NCBI RefSeq assembly: GCF_001598035.1
Contig: NZ_CP014835.1
Coordinates: forward strand, 124,001-188,000
Direction of reading: 5' to 3'
Source of the DNA: Streptococcus halotolerans
GTDB taxonomy: Bacteria > Bacillota > Bacilli > Lactobacillales > Streptococcaceae
DNA: 64,000 bases
Shown here: positions 29,697 to 39,852 of the stretch, piece after piece
Position numbering within the stretch: position 1 is the first letter of the stretch
How the letters are laid out: each line of letters opens with the position of its first letter
Notes under the pieces: model-generated
Told to the model about the DNA's origin: nothing
Databases searched by the model: none
What the model saw: only the letters and a program-made list of their open reading frames with translations
Position numbers and translations under genes: made by a program

Positions 29697-30794
29697 GTGA
29701 ATTTTAAACGTATCAATCAAATATTATTAGGTGCTATTGTTATAAGTTTCGTCTTGTTGGTGATTGTTGGCTTTGAAGACTACATTAAGCCTTTTTTTGC
29801 TGTAGCAGATACTAATAAGACACAGCGCATTACGAAATCATCATCAAGTAGTCGCCAGAAAGAAACAACCAGTAAACGTTCAAAAAGAAAAAGACAGAAT
29901 TTTGCTGAGAAAAGCCAGGCAGATAAAGATGCTGCTCAGTTAGCAGATTCGGGTATGATGGCAACTTATGGTTTAACTTTTGATTATGCTCATATGACCT
30001 TGCCTGAAGTTGTGACAGCCTATATGGATTTACAGGGTATTGATCATAGTAATATCGCCTTTTCTTACAAGGATATAACGACTGGTAAAACTTATGCTAT
30101 GAATGATACACAACCAATGACAGCTGGTTCTACCTATAAGTTGCCTTTAAATATGTTGGTCGTTGATAAGGTTGCCAAGGGGAAACTGTCGATGACAGAG
30201 CGCTTTGATATCACCAATACCACCTATGAATACAAGCCCGAGCATGATTCTTATGTCGCTGCCTTCAACGGAGCCATGACCATTCCAGAAATGCAGGAAT
30301 ACTCGCTCGTTTATTCTGAGAACACACCAGCTTATGCTTTGTCAGAGCGTTTAGGAGGTATGACAAAAGCTTATCAAAAATTAGATCGCTATGGAAAGTC
30401 GAAAGCAAAGGTCAAAACCATCCAACGCGAAGGTAACAAAACAACAAGTGATTACTATATTCAAGTGTTAGATTACCTATGGCACCACCAAAAAAAATAT
30501 AAAGATATTCTTTATTATATTGATCAATCTTTCCCAGGCCAATACTATGAAACCTACTTACCTTCTGAGATACAAGTTTATCAAAAACCAGGCTATGTCC
30601 GTGAAGCTTTGAATATTGACGCGATTGTCAAAGAAGAAAATCCTTATATGGTGGCTTTATATACTCGTTACTTGGGAGGGTCTGACGAAAACTCAGAAGA
30701 AATCAATCCCTACGGTTATAATCAGTTAGCTCAAGTGGCTTATGTGATAAACCAATGGCACCGAGTTAATATGAATGGTCTGAAAGAAAACTAA
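29697..30794 (+). CDS. Membrane-anchored serine hydrolase (class A beta-lactamase/PBP-like)
   Basis: A 365-aa protein with GTG start (AGGGGA 7 bases upstream; TATAAT box near 29669). One membrane anchor (about 9-30) is followed by a Ser/Lys/Arg-rich spacer and a beta-lactamase-like domain. The catalytic SxxK is Ser145-Thr-Tyr-Lys148, and a second motif SEN lies in VYSENTPAYALSE. No convincing KTG was found, so it is unlikely to be a resistance enzyme; it may act on peptidoglycan. The longer open frame to 29397 overlaps sodA and its terminator and was rejected as the start. Confidence 0.82.
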   Translation: MNFKRINQILLGAIVISFVLLVIVGFEDYIKPFFAVADTNKTQRITKSSSSSRQKETTSKRSKRKRQNFAEKSQADKDAAQLADSGMMATYGLTFDYAHMTLPEVVTAYMDLQGIDHSNIAFSYKDITTGKTYAMNDTQPMTAGSTYKLPLNMLVVDKVAKGKLSMTERFDITNTTYEYKPEHDSYVAAFNGAMTIPEMQEYSLVYSENTPAYALSERLGGMTKAYQKLDRYGKSKAKVKTIQREGNKTTSDYYIQVLDYLWHHQKKYKDILYYIDQSFPGQYYETYLPSEIQVYQKPGYVREALNIDAIVKEENPYMVALYTRYLGGSDENSEEINPYGYNQLAQVAYVINQWHRVNMNGLKEN

Positions 30795-30831
30795 TCAACA
30801 AAATCAAAAACGAAGTAGTCAGACTAAAGAC

Positions 30832-30866
30832 AAAGTCCTTAGAACTAAGTTTCTGAGGGCTTTTTA
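30832..30866 (+). terminator. Terminator after the serine hydrolase gene
   Basis: AAAGTCCTTAGAA pairs with TTCTGAGGGCTTTTT with two wobble pairs, ending in T. Confidence 0.7.
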
Positions 30867-30916
30867 CTAATTTTCAGCGTATATTAATAAAAGAGAAGAG
30901 CTCGTGAGGGTACCGT

Positions 30917-31320
30917 ATGTTCTATAAAGAAAAACCTGACTATAATAGCAACCAATTTGAATATTATAGTCTTGACCAGCTCATTCCTGAGGATCACTTT
31001 CTTTGTCAAGTGGAGCAAGTCATCAATTTTGAGTTTATTTATGAGTTAGTATGAAGATACCTATTCTTCTGATAATGGTCGCCCGAGTTTGGATTCTGTC
31101 ATGTTAATCAAGATCCCTCTTATTCAATGTTTCGATGGAATTCACTTCATGCGCCAGACTATCAAAGAGGTTGGAGCGAATACTGCCTATCGTTGGTTTC
31201 TTGGGTTAAGTTTGGCATGTCTCAATATCAAAAAGCTGGTAAAATTAATGACAAGAAGACCTTTTGATTTTGGTCGAGTTCAATTTTATTATCCATTTTT
31301 TGACTTCAAAAGCATGAGAA
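30917..31320 (+). pseudogene. Degraded IS1182-family transposase
   Basis: Translation from ATG 30917 gives MFYKEKPDYNSNQF...YYSLDQLIPEDHFL, the N-terminus of IS1182-family transposases. The frame is lost near 31050 and continues in another frame with DNGRPSLDSVMLIKIPLIQ...FMRQTIKEVGANTAYRWFLGL. Only about 100 residues of the front part and a small C-terminal-like piece remain, and the catalytic DDE region is missing. No inverted repeats were identified. It is a relic between the serine hydrolase gene and queA. Confidence 0.8.
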
Positions 31321-31321
31321 A

Positions 31322-31357
31322 CCAAAAAAGACAAACCTCTTTTTGGAGGTTTGTCTT
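31322..31357 (-). terminator. queA terminator
   Basis: On the minus strand AAGACAAACCTC, a 6-base loop and GAGGTTTGTCTT form a perfect 12-bp stem followed by TTTT. It stops transcripts of queA. Confidence 0.9.
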
Positions 31358-31406
31358 CAATCTGAACGACGTTAGTATTTTTCCAACTTCGTTTTTTTTG
31401 ATGGTT

Positions 31407-32453
31407 TTAATTTACTTTGTCAGAGCGTTTGAGGAACATGGCATCTCCAAAACTAAAGAAACGGTATTGTTCATTGATGGCATGTTTGTAGGCCTCTAAG
31501 ATAAAGTCGCGACCTGCAAATGCTGATACTAGCATGACTAGGGTAGACTTGGGTAAATGAAAGTTAGTTGAAAAGGCATCGACAACCGTAAAATCATAAC
31601 CTGGTTTAATAAAGATGTTAGTCCAGCCAGAGTCGGCTGCTAACTTGCCGCCTAATTTATTACCAATGGTTTCAAGTGTACGGATGGATGTCGTTCCAAC
31701 AGCGACAACACGCCCCCCAGTAGCCTTAACCTGGTTAAGAGTATCAGCAGCTTCTTGGCTGAGTTGGTAAAATTCTGAGTGCATTTCGTGTTCGTCCACA
31801 TTGTCTACGGAAACAGGGCGGAAGGTACCGAGTCCAACATGAAGGGTAAGATAGACTAACTTGACGCCTTTAGCTTGTATTTTTTTCAACAGTTCAGGTG
31901 TGAAATGAAGACCAGCTGTCGGGGCAGCAGCAGAGCCATTTTCCTTAGCATAAACCGTTTGGTACCGGTCGCGGTCATCTAATTTTTCATGAATATAGGG
32001 AGGTAGTGGCATCTCACCTAGACTTTCAAGAACTTCTAGGAAAATCCCATCATATGAAAAGCGAACGATACGACCTCCGTGATCAAGTTCTTTAATGATT
32101 TCTGCCATGAGGCGCCCATCACCAAAAGACACTTTTGTTCCAACTTTGAGCCGTTTAGCGGGTTTGGCAAGGACTTCCCAGTCATCACCAGCTGTGTTTT
32201 TTAACAGGAGAAACTCGACGTGCCCATGAGTATCAGTTTTTTCGCCATAAAGACGAGCAGGGAGGACGCGCGTGTTGTTCAAGACCAAAGCATCACCAGG
32301 GTTTAGCTCGTCAATGATGTGATCGAAGTGAGTATCTGTCATTTCTTTGCTTACTGGATCTAAAACGAGCAGTTTGGAGCTATCGCGTTTTTCTAGAGGC
32401 GTCTGTGCAATCAGTTCTTCAGGTAAATCAAAATCAAAATCCTTAGTATTCAT
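31407..32453 (-). CDS. queA: S-adenosylmethionine:tRNA ribosyltransferase-isomerase
   Basis: A 348-aa QueA, full length, which moves the ribosyl group of SAM to 7-aminomethyl-deazaguanine in tRNA during queuosine synthesis. [13 protein letters not shown] at the start, [23 protein letters not shown] and the late [21 protein letters not shown] block are family hallmarks. AAAGGAGAC lies before the start. It is monocistronic on the minus strand and is divergent from nagB. Confidence 0.97.
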   Translation of the reverse strand: MNTKDFDFDLPEELIAQTPLEKRDSSKLLVLDPVSKEMTDTHFDHIIDELNPGDALVLNNTRVLPARLYGEKTDTHGHVEFLLLKNTAGDDWEVLAKPAKRLKVGTKVSFGDGRLMAEIIKELDHGGRIVRFSYDGIFLEVLESLGEMPLPPYIHEKLDDRDRYQTVYAKENGSAAAPTAGLHFTPELLKKIQAKGVKLVYLTLHVGLGTFRPVSVDNVDEHEMHSEFYQLSQEAADTLNQVKATGGRVVAVGTTSIRTLETIGNKLGGKLAADSGWTNIFIKPGYDFTVVDAFSTNFHLPKSTLVMLVSAFAGRDFILEAYKHAINEQYRFFSFGDAMFLKRSDKVN

Positions 32454-32554
32454 AAGTCTCCTTTAATGTTTTGTCATTCTTATCTCTTGAAACAGCATTC
32501 TTATTGTAACACTTGTTTCTAGATTTGTTTAGTCATAGGGTTAGAATTCTTATC

Positions 32555-32609
32555 TTGACAAAAATTGGTATATACCATATAATGAAAGTATCAATTGATA
32601 TAGACCAAT
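32555..32609 (+). promoter_or_regulatory. nagB promoter with two NagR-type operators
   Basis: TTGACA (32555-32560), 17 bases, TATAAT (32578-32583): a consensus promoter. The palindrome TGGTATATACCA (32566-32577) fills the spacer, and a second half-conserved copy, ATTGATATAGACCAAT (32594-32609), covers the start region. Both resemble the GntR-family NagR operator of streptococci. Confidence 0.8.
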
Positions 32610-32625
32610 AACAAAGGAGTTCAAA

Positions 32626-33330
32626 ATGAAAGTCATTACTGTAAAAAATGCTCAAGAAGGTGGCAAACTTGCTTTTACATTGTTGAAAGAAAAGATGGCA
32701 CAAGGTATTCAAACATTAGGTTTGGCAACAGGTTCAACTCCTGAAACCTTTTATCAAGAAATCCGTCAGTCTGATTTGGATTTTTCAGAAATGACCAGTA
32801 TCAATCTTGATGAGTACGTCGGCTTAGATCAAGCAAGTGACCAATCCTATGCTTATTTTATGAAAGAGCATCTCTTTGATGCTAAACCGTTCAAAATGAC
32901 TTATTTGCCAGATGGTAAGGCTACAGACTTAGAAGCAGCAGCCAAAGACTATGACCGGATTATTGCTGAAAATCCAATCGATTTCCAAATCTTAGGTATT
33001 GGTCGAAATGGTCATATTGGCTTTAATGAGCCAGGGACATCTTTTGATCAGACGACTCATGTGGTAGATTTGGCACCCTCGACTATCGAAGCCAATAGTC
33101 GCTTCTTTGATAGTATTGATGATGTTCCAAAACAAGCCATGTCAATGGGGATTGCCTCAATCATGGCTTCAAAAACCATTGTTTTAGTAGCCTTTGGATC
33201 TGAAAAAGCTGATGCCATCAAGGAAATGGTGGAAGGCCCAGTTACAGAAGAGCTACCAGCTAGTGTTCTTCAAAAACATGATGATGTCATTGTCATTGTA
33301 GATGAAGCTGCAGCTAGCAAATTAGCATAA
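32626..33330 (+). CDS. nagB: Glucosamine-6-phosphate deaminase
   Basis: A 234-aa NagB of the short Firmicute type. Signatures are [23 protein letters not shown] and [16 protein letters not shown] with the active-site His. It converts glucosamine-6-phosphate to fructose-6-phosphate and ammonia, feeding amino sugars into glycolysis. AAAGGAG lies before the start. No nagA is adjacent. Two NagR-type operators in the promoter show it is induced by amino sugars. A terminator shared with the convergent gene follows. Confidence 0.96.
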   Translation: MKVITVKNAQEGGKLAFTLLKEKMAQGIQTLGLATGSTPETFYQEIRQSDLDFSEMTSINLDEYVGLDQASDQSYAYFMKEHLFDAKPFKMTYLPDGKATDLEAAAKDYDRIIAENPIDFQILGIGRNGHIGFNEPGTSFDQTTHVVDLAPSTIEANSRFFDSIDDVPKQAMSMGIASIMASKTIVLVAFGSEKADAIKEMVEGPVTEELPASVLQKHDDVIVIVDEAAASKLA

Positions 33331-33332
33331 TC

Positions 33333-33367
33333 AAAAACCCAGTCTGAAAAAATCAGGCTGGGTTTTA
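33333..33367. terminator. Bidirectional terminator between nagB and the convergent reductase gene
   Basis: AAAAACCCAG...CTGGGTTTT with inner CTGA/TCAG pairs forms a symmetric hairpin serving both genes. Confidence 0.85.
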
Positions 33368-33374
33368 GGATGTC

Positions 33375-34331
33375 TTAAAGTGACCAATCAATGTCTGGGC
33401 CAACTGGAATGATACCATTGGGATTGATGGTTTTGTGGCTGCCGTAGTAGTGGGTCTTGATATGATCAAAATCAACCGTATCAGCTATTCCAGGGAGGTT
33501 GTAAATACGTTTGGTGTATTGCCATAAATTAGGGTAGTCGATTAAGCGTTTTAGATTGCACTTGAAATGACCAAAGTAAACAGGATCAAATCGCACTAGG
33601 GTTGTAAAGAGTCTGATATCTGCTTCAGTCATTCTGTCACCGACCAACCACTCCTGAGTTTCCAGATGCCTTTCAAGGTTATCAAGTCCAGCAAAGAGGT
33701 TTTGTAGTTCTTTTTCGTAAACGGTTTGTTCTGTGGCAAAACCAGTTTTATAAACCCCGTTGTTAACTTTATCATAGACTAGACTATTGATGTCGTCGAT
33801 ATCAGTCTGATATTCTTTAGGATAATAGTCGTCAGTATTTCCGGTAATATCATTAAAGGCTGTGTTAAACATGCGAATGATGTCAGATGACTCATTGCTG
33901 ACAATAGTTTGGGTTTTCTTATCCCATAGGACTGGCACGGTCACACGACCAGAATAGTTAGGATCAGCTTTTAAATACACTTGGTACAGGTATTGACTAT
34001 TGAAAAGACTATCAGATATAACACCTGGATAATCTTCAAAAGTCCAACCATTGTCTAGCATGTAGGGATTAACAACAGACAGGGAAATATGGTCTTCTAA
34101 ATCCTTCAATCGGCGCATGATTAGCGTTCGACTTGCCCAAGGACAAGCGAGAGAAATATAGAGATGGTAGCGACCAGACTCAGCCTTAAAGCCAGCTTTA
34201 CCAGTCGGACCAGCACTACCCTCAGCCGTTATCCAGTTGCGAAATTGAGCCTTGGAACGAACGAATTTACCTCCTGTTGACTTAGTGTCATACCATTTAT
34301 CCTGCCATTTGCCCTCTACTAAAAGTCCCAT
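33375..34331 (-). CDS. Glutathionyl-hydroquinone reductase (Xi/omega-class GST)
   Basis: A 318-aa YqjG/ECM4-type protein. The catalytic Cys lies in LACPWASRTLI, followed by the thioredoxin-like domain and a helical C-terminal domain with EWLVGDRMTEADIRLFTTLVRFDPVY. These enzymes reduce glutathionyl-hydroquinones to hydroquinones with glutathione. Length and motifs are normal. GGAGG lies before the start. Its stop is 8 bases from the shared terminator with nagB. Confidence 0.9.
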   Translation of the reverse strand: MGLLVEGKWQDKWYDTKSTGGKFVRSKAQFRNWITAEGSAGPTGKAGFKAESGRYHLYISLACPWASRTLIMRRLKDLEDHISLSVVNPYMLDNGWTFEDYPGVISDSLFNSQYLYQVYLKADPNYSGRVTVPVLWDKKTQTIVSNESSDIIRMFNTAFNDITGNTDDYYPKEYQTDIDDINSLVYDKVNNGVYKTGFATEQTVYEKELQNLFAGLDNLERHLETQEWLVGDRMTEADIRLFTTLVRFDPVYFGHFKCNLKRLIDYPNLWQYTKRIYNLPGIADTVDFDHIKTHYYGSHKTINPNGIIPVGPDIDWSL

Positions 34332-34579
34332 TTATTTCCTCCTTTATATGTTACTAACTAGTATTATATCATTATCTGAACGCAATGGCTAATGAAATTA
34401 TCTCAGATGATCTTAGCTCGACACTGTGATTGCTAGCTTATTTTAGATGATTTACGATAAGCAAAGACTTCAGTTTGAGAAATAGCATCGAATTAACAGG
34501 TATTAATAAAAAAATATCGATAACGACTGTATTGAGACATATTGTCCTATCTTTTTCGAATGAATAGGTAGGAGGAGAT

Positions 34580-35542
34580 ATGTTAATTGCAAAGACAGTT
34601 GATGGACGATTAGCCAGGGCATTTGATAATGACCTAAATGAAACGCACTATTATTGCCCTGCTTGTTTAGGTCCTGTCCATTTCAAAAAGGGGGCGATTA
34701 AAACTTGGCATTTTGCACATCTATCGACTCAAAACTGTCAATTTAGTTTTGAAAACGAATCGGCTGAACATTTATCTTTAAAAGCTAAGCTTTTTACTTC
34801 CTTATCTCAGAATCATCAAGTAGCCATTGAACACTATTTTTCTAAATACCAGCAAATAGCAGATGTTTTTGTCGCACCTAAGTTGGTGTTGGAAGTTCAG
34901 TGCTCACCAATCAGTAATCAGAAGTGGGCAGAGCGAACAAAGGCATACCAGTATCAAGGGCTCTATCCCATTTGGCTCTTTGGAGAAAAGTTGTGGTTGA
35001 AGAAACGTTTATCACCTTTTCAAAGAACGGTTCTCTCTTATAGTGATCGACTTGGTTTTTATTTTTGGGAGTTGGACAATGCTAAAGAAGAATTACGATT
35101 GCACTATTTGATCCATGAAAAATTGGATGGAGAGCTGGTCTATTTGACGAAAACGTGTTCATTCTCTGATGACATCATGACCTTGTTACGATTTCCTTTT
35201 CAAAAGAAGAAGCTTGTCAGTTTGACTTGTTCGGGTATGACAAATCCTCAACAGTTCATTCAAAAGCAGCTGTTTTACAAAAATCCAAAATGGTTAAAAG
35301 AGCAGGAATTGGCTTATCAGCGCGGTGACAATTTGTTAATGCAAGAGACTGACTTTTTCTTCCCACAAATCAAACCACCTCAAATTAGCAGTCAAAATTA
35401 TTCAGAGCATGAAAAAATTGAGCGCTATTTTAAGCAGTTTGAGCGCTATTATAAAAATCAACGGTTGAAAACTTCTCAGACCCTGTATCCACCCTACTTT
35501 TATGATAAAATGGTAGAAAAACAGACAAGGAGAACAACATGA
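34580..35542 (+). CDS. coiA: Competence protein CoiA
   Basis: A 320-aa CoiA. The N-terminal zinc-finger-like segment has CPAC (Cys pair near residues 25-28) and HFAHLS; a nuclease-like core contains [28 protein letters not shown] with Asp, Glu and a basic neighbourhood. It acts after DNA uptake, helping RecA-dependent recombination of internalised strands. A strong AGGAGGAG precedes the start. No CinA/ComX box was looked for successfully upstream. It overlaps pepF by 4 bases (ATGA). Confidence 0.92.
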   Translation: MLIAKTVDGRLARAFDNDLNETHYYCPACLGPVHFKKGAIKTWHFAHLSTQNCQFSFENESAEHLSLKAKLFTSLSQNHQVAIEHYFSKYQQIADVFVAPKLVLEVQCSPISNQKWAERTKAYQYQGLYPIWLFGEKLWLKKRLSPFQRTVLSYSDRLGFYFWELDNAKEELRLHYLIHEKLDGELVYLTKTCSFSDDIMTLLRFPFQKKKLVSLTCSGMTNPQQFIQKQLFYKNPKWLKEQELAYQRGDNLLMQETDFFFPQIKPPQISSQNYSEHEKIERYFKQFERYYKNQRLKTSQTLYPPYFYDKMVEKQTRRTT

Positions 35543-37341
35543 CTGATAATCGTAGCCATCTGAAAAAAGAAGAAACCTGGGATTTGACTACCATTTTTGA
35601 AACGGATGAGGCGTGGGAAGCAGAGCGCCAAGCGTTAGAAAACGATTTGAAAGCTTCTCAAAGTAATGCAGGCCACCTTTTGGATTCAGCTAAGAGTTTA
35701 TTGCGTATTACGGAAACTGCTCTAGAGTTGATGCGTCGTTTAGAGAAACTATATGTGTACGCATCTATGAAAAATGATCAAGATACAACGATTGCAACTT
35801 ATCAAGAGATGGAAGCAAAAGCGACAGCCTTATCGTCACTTTATAGTCAGACCTTTGCTTTTTATGAACCTGAATTTTTGACCATGTCAGAGCAGCAACT
35901 AGAAGACTATAAGGCAGAAGAGCCTGGCCTTCTTTCTTATGATCATTATTTTGAAAAATTATTAGCCACTAAAGATCATGTCTTGCCGAAAGAGGCTGAA
36001 GAATTATTGGCAGGTGCCTCTGAGATTTTTGGTTCTGCTGCTGAAACCTTCTCTATCTTTGATAATGCTGATGTGACCTATCCTTGGGTTACCAATGATG
36101 AGGGAGACCTTGTGGAATTAACCCATGGTAATTTTATTAGCCTTATGGAATCTAAAAATCGAGAAGTTCGTAAAGGTGCCTATGATGCTTACTATGGTGT
36201 TTATGAGCAGTTCCAACACACCTATGCTAAAACCTTACAAACCAATGTCAAGGTTCATAATTACCAAGCGAAAGTTCGTGGGTATGAATCAGCTCGCCAT
36301 GCCGCTCTTTCGGCTAATTTCATTCCTGAAGAGGTTTACGATACCTTACTGGCAGTTGTGAATAAGCACTTGCCACTCTTACATCGTTACATGAAGTTAC
36401 GCCAAGAGTTACTGGGTCTTGATGATCTCAAGATGTATGACGTTTATACGCCGCTTTCAGAGCATGATATGGCTATTACTTATCCAGAAGCACTTGAAAA
36501 ATCTCGTCAAGTCTTGACAGTGTTTGGTAAAGATTATAGTGATCGCGTTGATCGTGCCTTTTCAGAGCGCTGGATTGATGTTCATGTTAATAAGGGCAAG
36601 CGCTCAGGAGCATATTCGGGTGGTTCATACGATACCAATGCCTTTATGCTGCTCAACTGGCAGGATACTTTAGATAATCTTTATACCTTGATTCATGAAA
36701 CAGGCCATAGCTTACATTCAACTTTTACTCGTGAAAATCAACCCTATGTCTATGGGGATTACAGCATTTTCTTGGCTGAGATTGCCTCAACAACCAATGA
36801 AAATATCTTGACGGAAACTCTGCTCGAAGAGGTGACTGATGATAAAGAACGCTTCGCTATTCTCAATCACTATTTGGATGGCTTTAAAGGAACTATCTTC
36901 CGTCAAACACAGTTTGCAGAATTTGAATTGGCCATTCATCAGGCTGACCAAGAAGGAAAAGTCTTGACCAGTGATTTTCTTAACCAAACATACGCTAAAC
37001 TTAACGAAAAATATTATGGTTTAGCAGCTGATGATAATCATAACATTCAGTTTGAGTGGGCTCGTATTCCGCATTTTTACTATAATTTCTATGTTTATCA
37101 ATATGCGACTGGGTTTGCAGCAGCTTCCTACCTAGCAGACAGAATTGTCCATGGAACAGACCAAGACCGAGAAAACTATCTAGATTATCTTAAAGCTGGT
37201 AATTCGGATTACCCACTGAATGTCATCGCTAAAGCAGGTGTTGATATGACAAGCGCTGATTACTTAGAAGGAGCTTTCAAAGTATTTAAGCAACGCTTGG
37301 AAGAATTGGAAGCATTGGTGGCAAAACGAGAAGTCAACTAA
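35539..37341 (+). CDS. pepF: Oligoendopeptidase F
   Basis: A 600-aa M3B zinc metallopeptidase, full length. The zinc site is His386-Glu387-x-x-His390 in [11 protein letters not shown], with the third ligand Glu in the following helix ([13 protein letters not shown]). It cleaves peptides of about 7-17 residues in the cytoplasm. Translation is coupled to coiA, as in pneumococcus, so it is part of a competence-linked operon; the significance of that linkage is unclear. A third gene follows after 15 bases. Confidence 0.95.
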   Translation: MTDNRSHLKKEETWDLTTIFETDEAWEAERQALENDLKASQSNAGHLLDSAKSLLRITETALELMRRLEKLYVYASMKNDQDTTIATYQEMEAKATALSSLYSQTFAFYEPEFLTMSEQQLEDYKAEEPGLLSYDHYFEKLLATKDHVLPKEAEELLAGASEIFGSAAETFSIFDNADVTYPWVTNDEGDLVELTHGNFISLMESKNREVRKGAYDAYYGVYEQFQHTYAKTLQTNVKVHNYQAKVRGYESARHAALSANFIPEEVYDTLLAVVNKHLPLLHRYMKLRQELLGLDDLKMYDVYTPLSEHDMAITYPEALEKSRQVLTVFGKDYSDRVDRAFSERWIDVHVNKGKRSGAYSGGSYDTNAFMLLNWQDTLDNLYTLIHETGHSLHSTFTRENQPYVYGDYSIFLAEIASTTNENILTETLLEEVTDDKERFAILNHYLDGFKGTIFRQTQFAEFELAIHQADQEGKVLTSDFLNQTYAKLNEKYYGLAADDNHNIQFEWARIPHFYYNFYVYQYATGFAAASYLADRIVHGTDQDRENYLDYLKAGNSDYPLNVIAKAGVDMTSADYLEGAFKVFKQRLEELEALVAKREVN

Positions 37342-37356
37342 AAGGAGACACTGGTT

Positions 37357-37764
37357 ATGCTTCAATCGATGATTAGCAAGCTGTTCAAAGACCAATCTAT
37401 GGTTTTGAAAAAACAAGATAAGCCAATAACCATTTTAAAAAAGAAAAGAGATCGTTTTTACCTTAAAGAAAATCCTGAAGATATGCTTAGGGTAACAAAA
37501 CTCGCTTTCAATCCGCCGTTGCCTTATTCGGGACCTGGTGTGTCAAGAGGAGCCGTAGCTGGTGCTGGTGTTTATGCCGCCTTGGGTAGAGATCGCCTAA
37601 AAGGAGCCATCGTAGGCGACTGGTTAGAAAAAAGAAGAAAAGGTAGAGAAGTCCATCAGATGTCTTTGATTTTAGAGTCTGAGACTGGACGTCAAGAAAC
37701 CATTGACATGAAGGTTAAGCAAGATTCTGCAATCAAAATATATCGATTTTTCAAAGAATCCTAA
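37357..37764 (+). CDS. 135-aa protein of unknown function with glycine-rich segment
   Basis: I do not recognise this protein. The start is ATG 37357 with AAAAGGAGAC upstream. Residues 1-45 are basic (KKQDKPITILKKKRDRF), the middle has a Gly/Ala-rich stretch (PGVSRGAVAGAGVYAALGRDRLKGAIVGDWLEKRRKG) and the C-terminal part looks like a beta-rich fold (MSLILESETGRQETIDMKV). The middle stretch, between polar ends, could be a glycine-zipper membrane hairpin. It is 15 bases behind pepF and is followed by a terminator-like hairpin, so it is the last gene of the coiA operon. Confidence 0.7.
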   Translation: MLQSMISKLFKDQSMVLKKQDKPITILKKKRDRFYLKENPEDMLRVTKLAFNPPLPYSGPGVSRGAVAGAGVYAALGRDRLKGAIVGDWLEKRRKGREVHQMSLILESETGRQETIDMKVKQDSAIKIYRFFKES

Positions 37765-37771
37765 CAGATGG

Positions 37772-37803
37772 ACCAGATCAAACCCAATTGATCTGGTTTC
37801 TTG
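37772..37803 (+). terminator. Terminator of the coiA operon
   Basis: ACCAGATCAA (37772-37781) pairs with TTGATCTGGT (37788-37797), followed by TTTCTTG. The T-run is short. Confidence 0.65.
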
Positions 37804-38361
37804 ATGATGCCGCGTTTGAAGTGCAGCCTTATTTTGGAAATAACTAAGGAACCTAGAGATAATTGGCACAGATGTGATGTCAAATAGAGAAACCTTCAAA
37901 AGCTACTAATAGCATAAATTCATAAAGTGAATTGAGCTACTATTGCCGGGAAAGTCATTAATTTAGGTAGGCTTTGTCTAAAGTCTTAGAAAATTATACA
38001 GACAAGACTAGTTGGTTAATCCTCAAAAATATCTAAGGTTTTGGTCAGGACGAGTCAATAATCATGATTTTTTCTGGCTAGAAAATGGATGCAGTTGATG
38101 TCGTAAGAGTAAGAGAGTAAGACAATGTATTGGCTGTATTACTTTTTTGAAACACAGTCAAAGAGACCTTGTGACGACGTTGTTATAGTGTGCTGTACTG
38201 AGAACGTGGGATTTCACAGGATTTGAAGGTTACGATGGGGTGTAATCAGAAGAATTGAAAGACAATTGAACAAGCTGGTGAATATTGGAATAGTTCATCA
38301 CATTTGAAGGATTGTAGGAATCAATATATAGTAGCTCAACCTGTCTTTTATCAGGTAGATT
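37804..38361. other. Gene-free stretch before the HAD gene
   Basis: About 560 bases with no coding frame, element or repeat I can name. Frames are interrupted throughout; this may be decayed sequence. Confidence 0.5.
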
Positions 38362-38373
38362 CGGAGAAGCAAG

Positions 38374-38988
38374 ATGGCTAGAACAACTTTTATATGGGAC
38401 TTTGATGGCACTTTGGTAGATTCTTATCCAGCTATTCTGGAATCACTGAAGATGACCTATCAGGCCTTTCAGATTCCATTTGATGCTGGCGCTGTGGAAA
38501 AGTATATTTTAGAGAAATCGACAGGTGACTTATTGTTAGAGCTGGAGAGAGTTTATCATATTCCATTCGAACGGTTGAAGAAAAAGCAATCGATGGAACA
38601 GGCGGCGCGTGATGATCGTATTGTCTTAATGCCAGGAGCCAGAGAGGTTTTAGAATGGACAAGAAAGCAAGGGATTCAAAATATGATCTACACGCACAAG
38701 GGGGCGACTACCGAATCAGTTTTGAAAAAATTGGGTATCTCTGACTATTTTAGAGAAATCATAACCTCAGCCGATGGTTTTAAACGAAAACCGCATTCTC
38801 AAGCAGTGGATTACCTTGTGGAAAAATACCACTTAGCTAGAGCCTCAACGGTCTATATAGGCGATAGAAGTATTGATATGGATTTAGCATTTCAGTCAGG
38901 TATTAAGTCCATTAATTTGACGCAAGTAGACAATACGTTTAATCATAAGATAACAAAATTGACCGATATTTTTGAGATTATCGATTAA
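38374..38988 (+). CDS. HAD family phosphatase (beta-phosphoglucomutase/phosphoglycolate phosphatase type)
   Basis: A 204-aa HAD protein with motif I FIWDFDGTLVDSYPAI (two Asp), motif II MIYTHKGA (Thr), motif III with Lys in FKRKPHSQA and motif IV YIGDRSIDMDLA (Asp). A helical cap follows motif I (subclass I). It should remove phosphate from a small metabolite; the substrate cannot be inferred. GGAGAAG lies before the start. It precedes the O-methyltransferase gene, which has its own promoter. Confidence 0.85.
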   Translation: MARTTFIWDFDGTLVDSYPAILESLKMTYQAFQIPFDAGAVEKYILEKSTGDLLLELERVYHIPFERLKKKQSMEQAARDDRIVLMPGAREVLEWTRKQGIQNMIYTHKGATTESVLKKLGISDYFREIITSADGFKRKPHSQAVDYLVEKYHLARASTVYIGDRSIDMDLAFQSGIKSINLTQVDNTFNHKITKLTDIFEIID

Positions 38989-39089
38989 CGACCATTTTGT
39001 TTTGGAAACGGTGCAACTGACTTTATCAACAGATACGAACAATCCAGTATCGTGAGTCTTTCTGTTACAAACATGCTTGTATAGCCTTC

Positions 39090-39118
39090 TTGACATTTGT
39101 CTGGTCATAAAATATACT
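39090..39118 (+). promoter_or_regulatory. Consensus promoter placing initiation at ATG 39125
   Basis: TTGACA (39090-39095), 17 bases, TATACT (39113-39118). The -10 ends 6 bases before ATG 39125, and no Shine-Dalgarno exists. This is the clearest case of the leaderless pattern. Confidence 0.85.
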
Positions 39119-39124
39119 ATGCCT

Positions 39125-39832
39125 ATGGTAGAAAGTTATTCACAAAACGCAAACCACAATATGAGACGTCCTGTTGTTAAGGAAGAAATTGTGGATTATA
39201 TGCGAACACACTTATTAGAAAACCAAGGTCATTTAGCAGAGATTGAAGCGTTTGCCCATGAGCATAATATTCCTATTATTCAGCATGAGGTAGTAGCTTA
39301 TTTTCGTCTATTAATGAAAACTTTGGCTCCTAAACATATCTTAGAGATTGGGACAGCAATAGGTTTTTCAGCTCTTTTGATGGCAGAGTTTGCACCAGAA
39401 TCTCAAATCACAACGATTGATCGTAACCCTGAGATGATTGGATTAGCTAAAGAAAATTTTGATCAGTATGACAGTCGCAAACAAATTAGGCTTTTAGAAG
39501 GGGATGCAGTAGATTTGATCAAGGGCTTGGATCAAGAGTATGATTTTGTCTTCATGGATTCAGCTAAATCTAAATATATTGTATTCTTACCGGAAATTCT
39601 TAAACATGTGAAAAAAGGTGGCCTTATTGTCTTTGACGATATTTTCCAAGGAGGAGATATTGCCAAGCCGATAGAAGAGGTGCGACGTGGGCAGAGAACC
39701 ATTTATCGAGGCTTACATCGACTTTTTGATAGCACCCTAAAACATCCAGGACTAACTGCAAGTCTTATTCCAATGAGTGATGGGTTATTGTTGTTGAGAA
39801 AAGATGAGGATGACGTTATCCTCTCAGATTAA
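39125..39832 (+). CDS. SAM-dependent O-methyltransferase (YrrM family)
   Basis: A 235-aa class I methyltransferase with SAM motif I ILEIGTAIGFSA, then IDRNPEM and a DFVFMDSAKSKY acidic metal-binding block, as in catechol-type and tRNA wobble-uridine carboxymethyl methyltransferases (TrmR/YrrM). MVESYSQNANHNMRRP is the conserved streptococcal start; of two in-frame ATGs, 39125 gives this start and sits 6 bases after the -10, whereas 39119 abuts it. It lies upstream of prsA as in pneumococcus. Confidence 0.9.
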   Translation: MVESYSQNANHNMRRPVVKEEIVDYMRTHLLENQGHLAEIEAFAHEHNIPIIQHEVVAYFRLLMKTLAPKHILEIGTAIGFSALLMAEFAPESQITTIDRNPEMIGLAKENFDQYDSRKQIRLLEGDAVDLIKGLDQEYDFVFMDSAKSKYIVFLPEILKHVKKGGLIVFDDIFQGGDIAKPIEEVRRGQRTIYRGLHRLFDSTLKHPGLTASLIPMSDGLLLLRKDEDDVILSD

Positions 39833-39852
39833 GCCACATTTAAGCTAACTTA

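Noticed and set aside
29697..30794. Antibiotic-resistance beta-lactamase
   Set aside because: SxxK is present but KTG is not convincing, and the anchor and spacer fit a cell wall enzyme.
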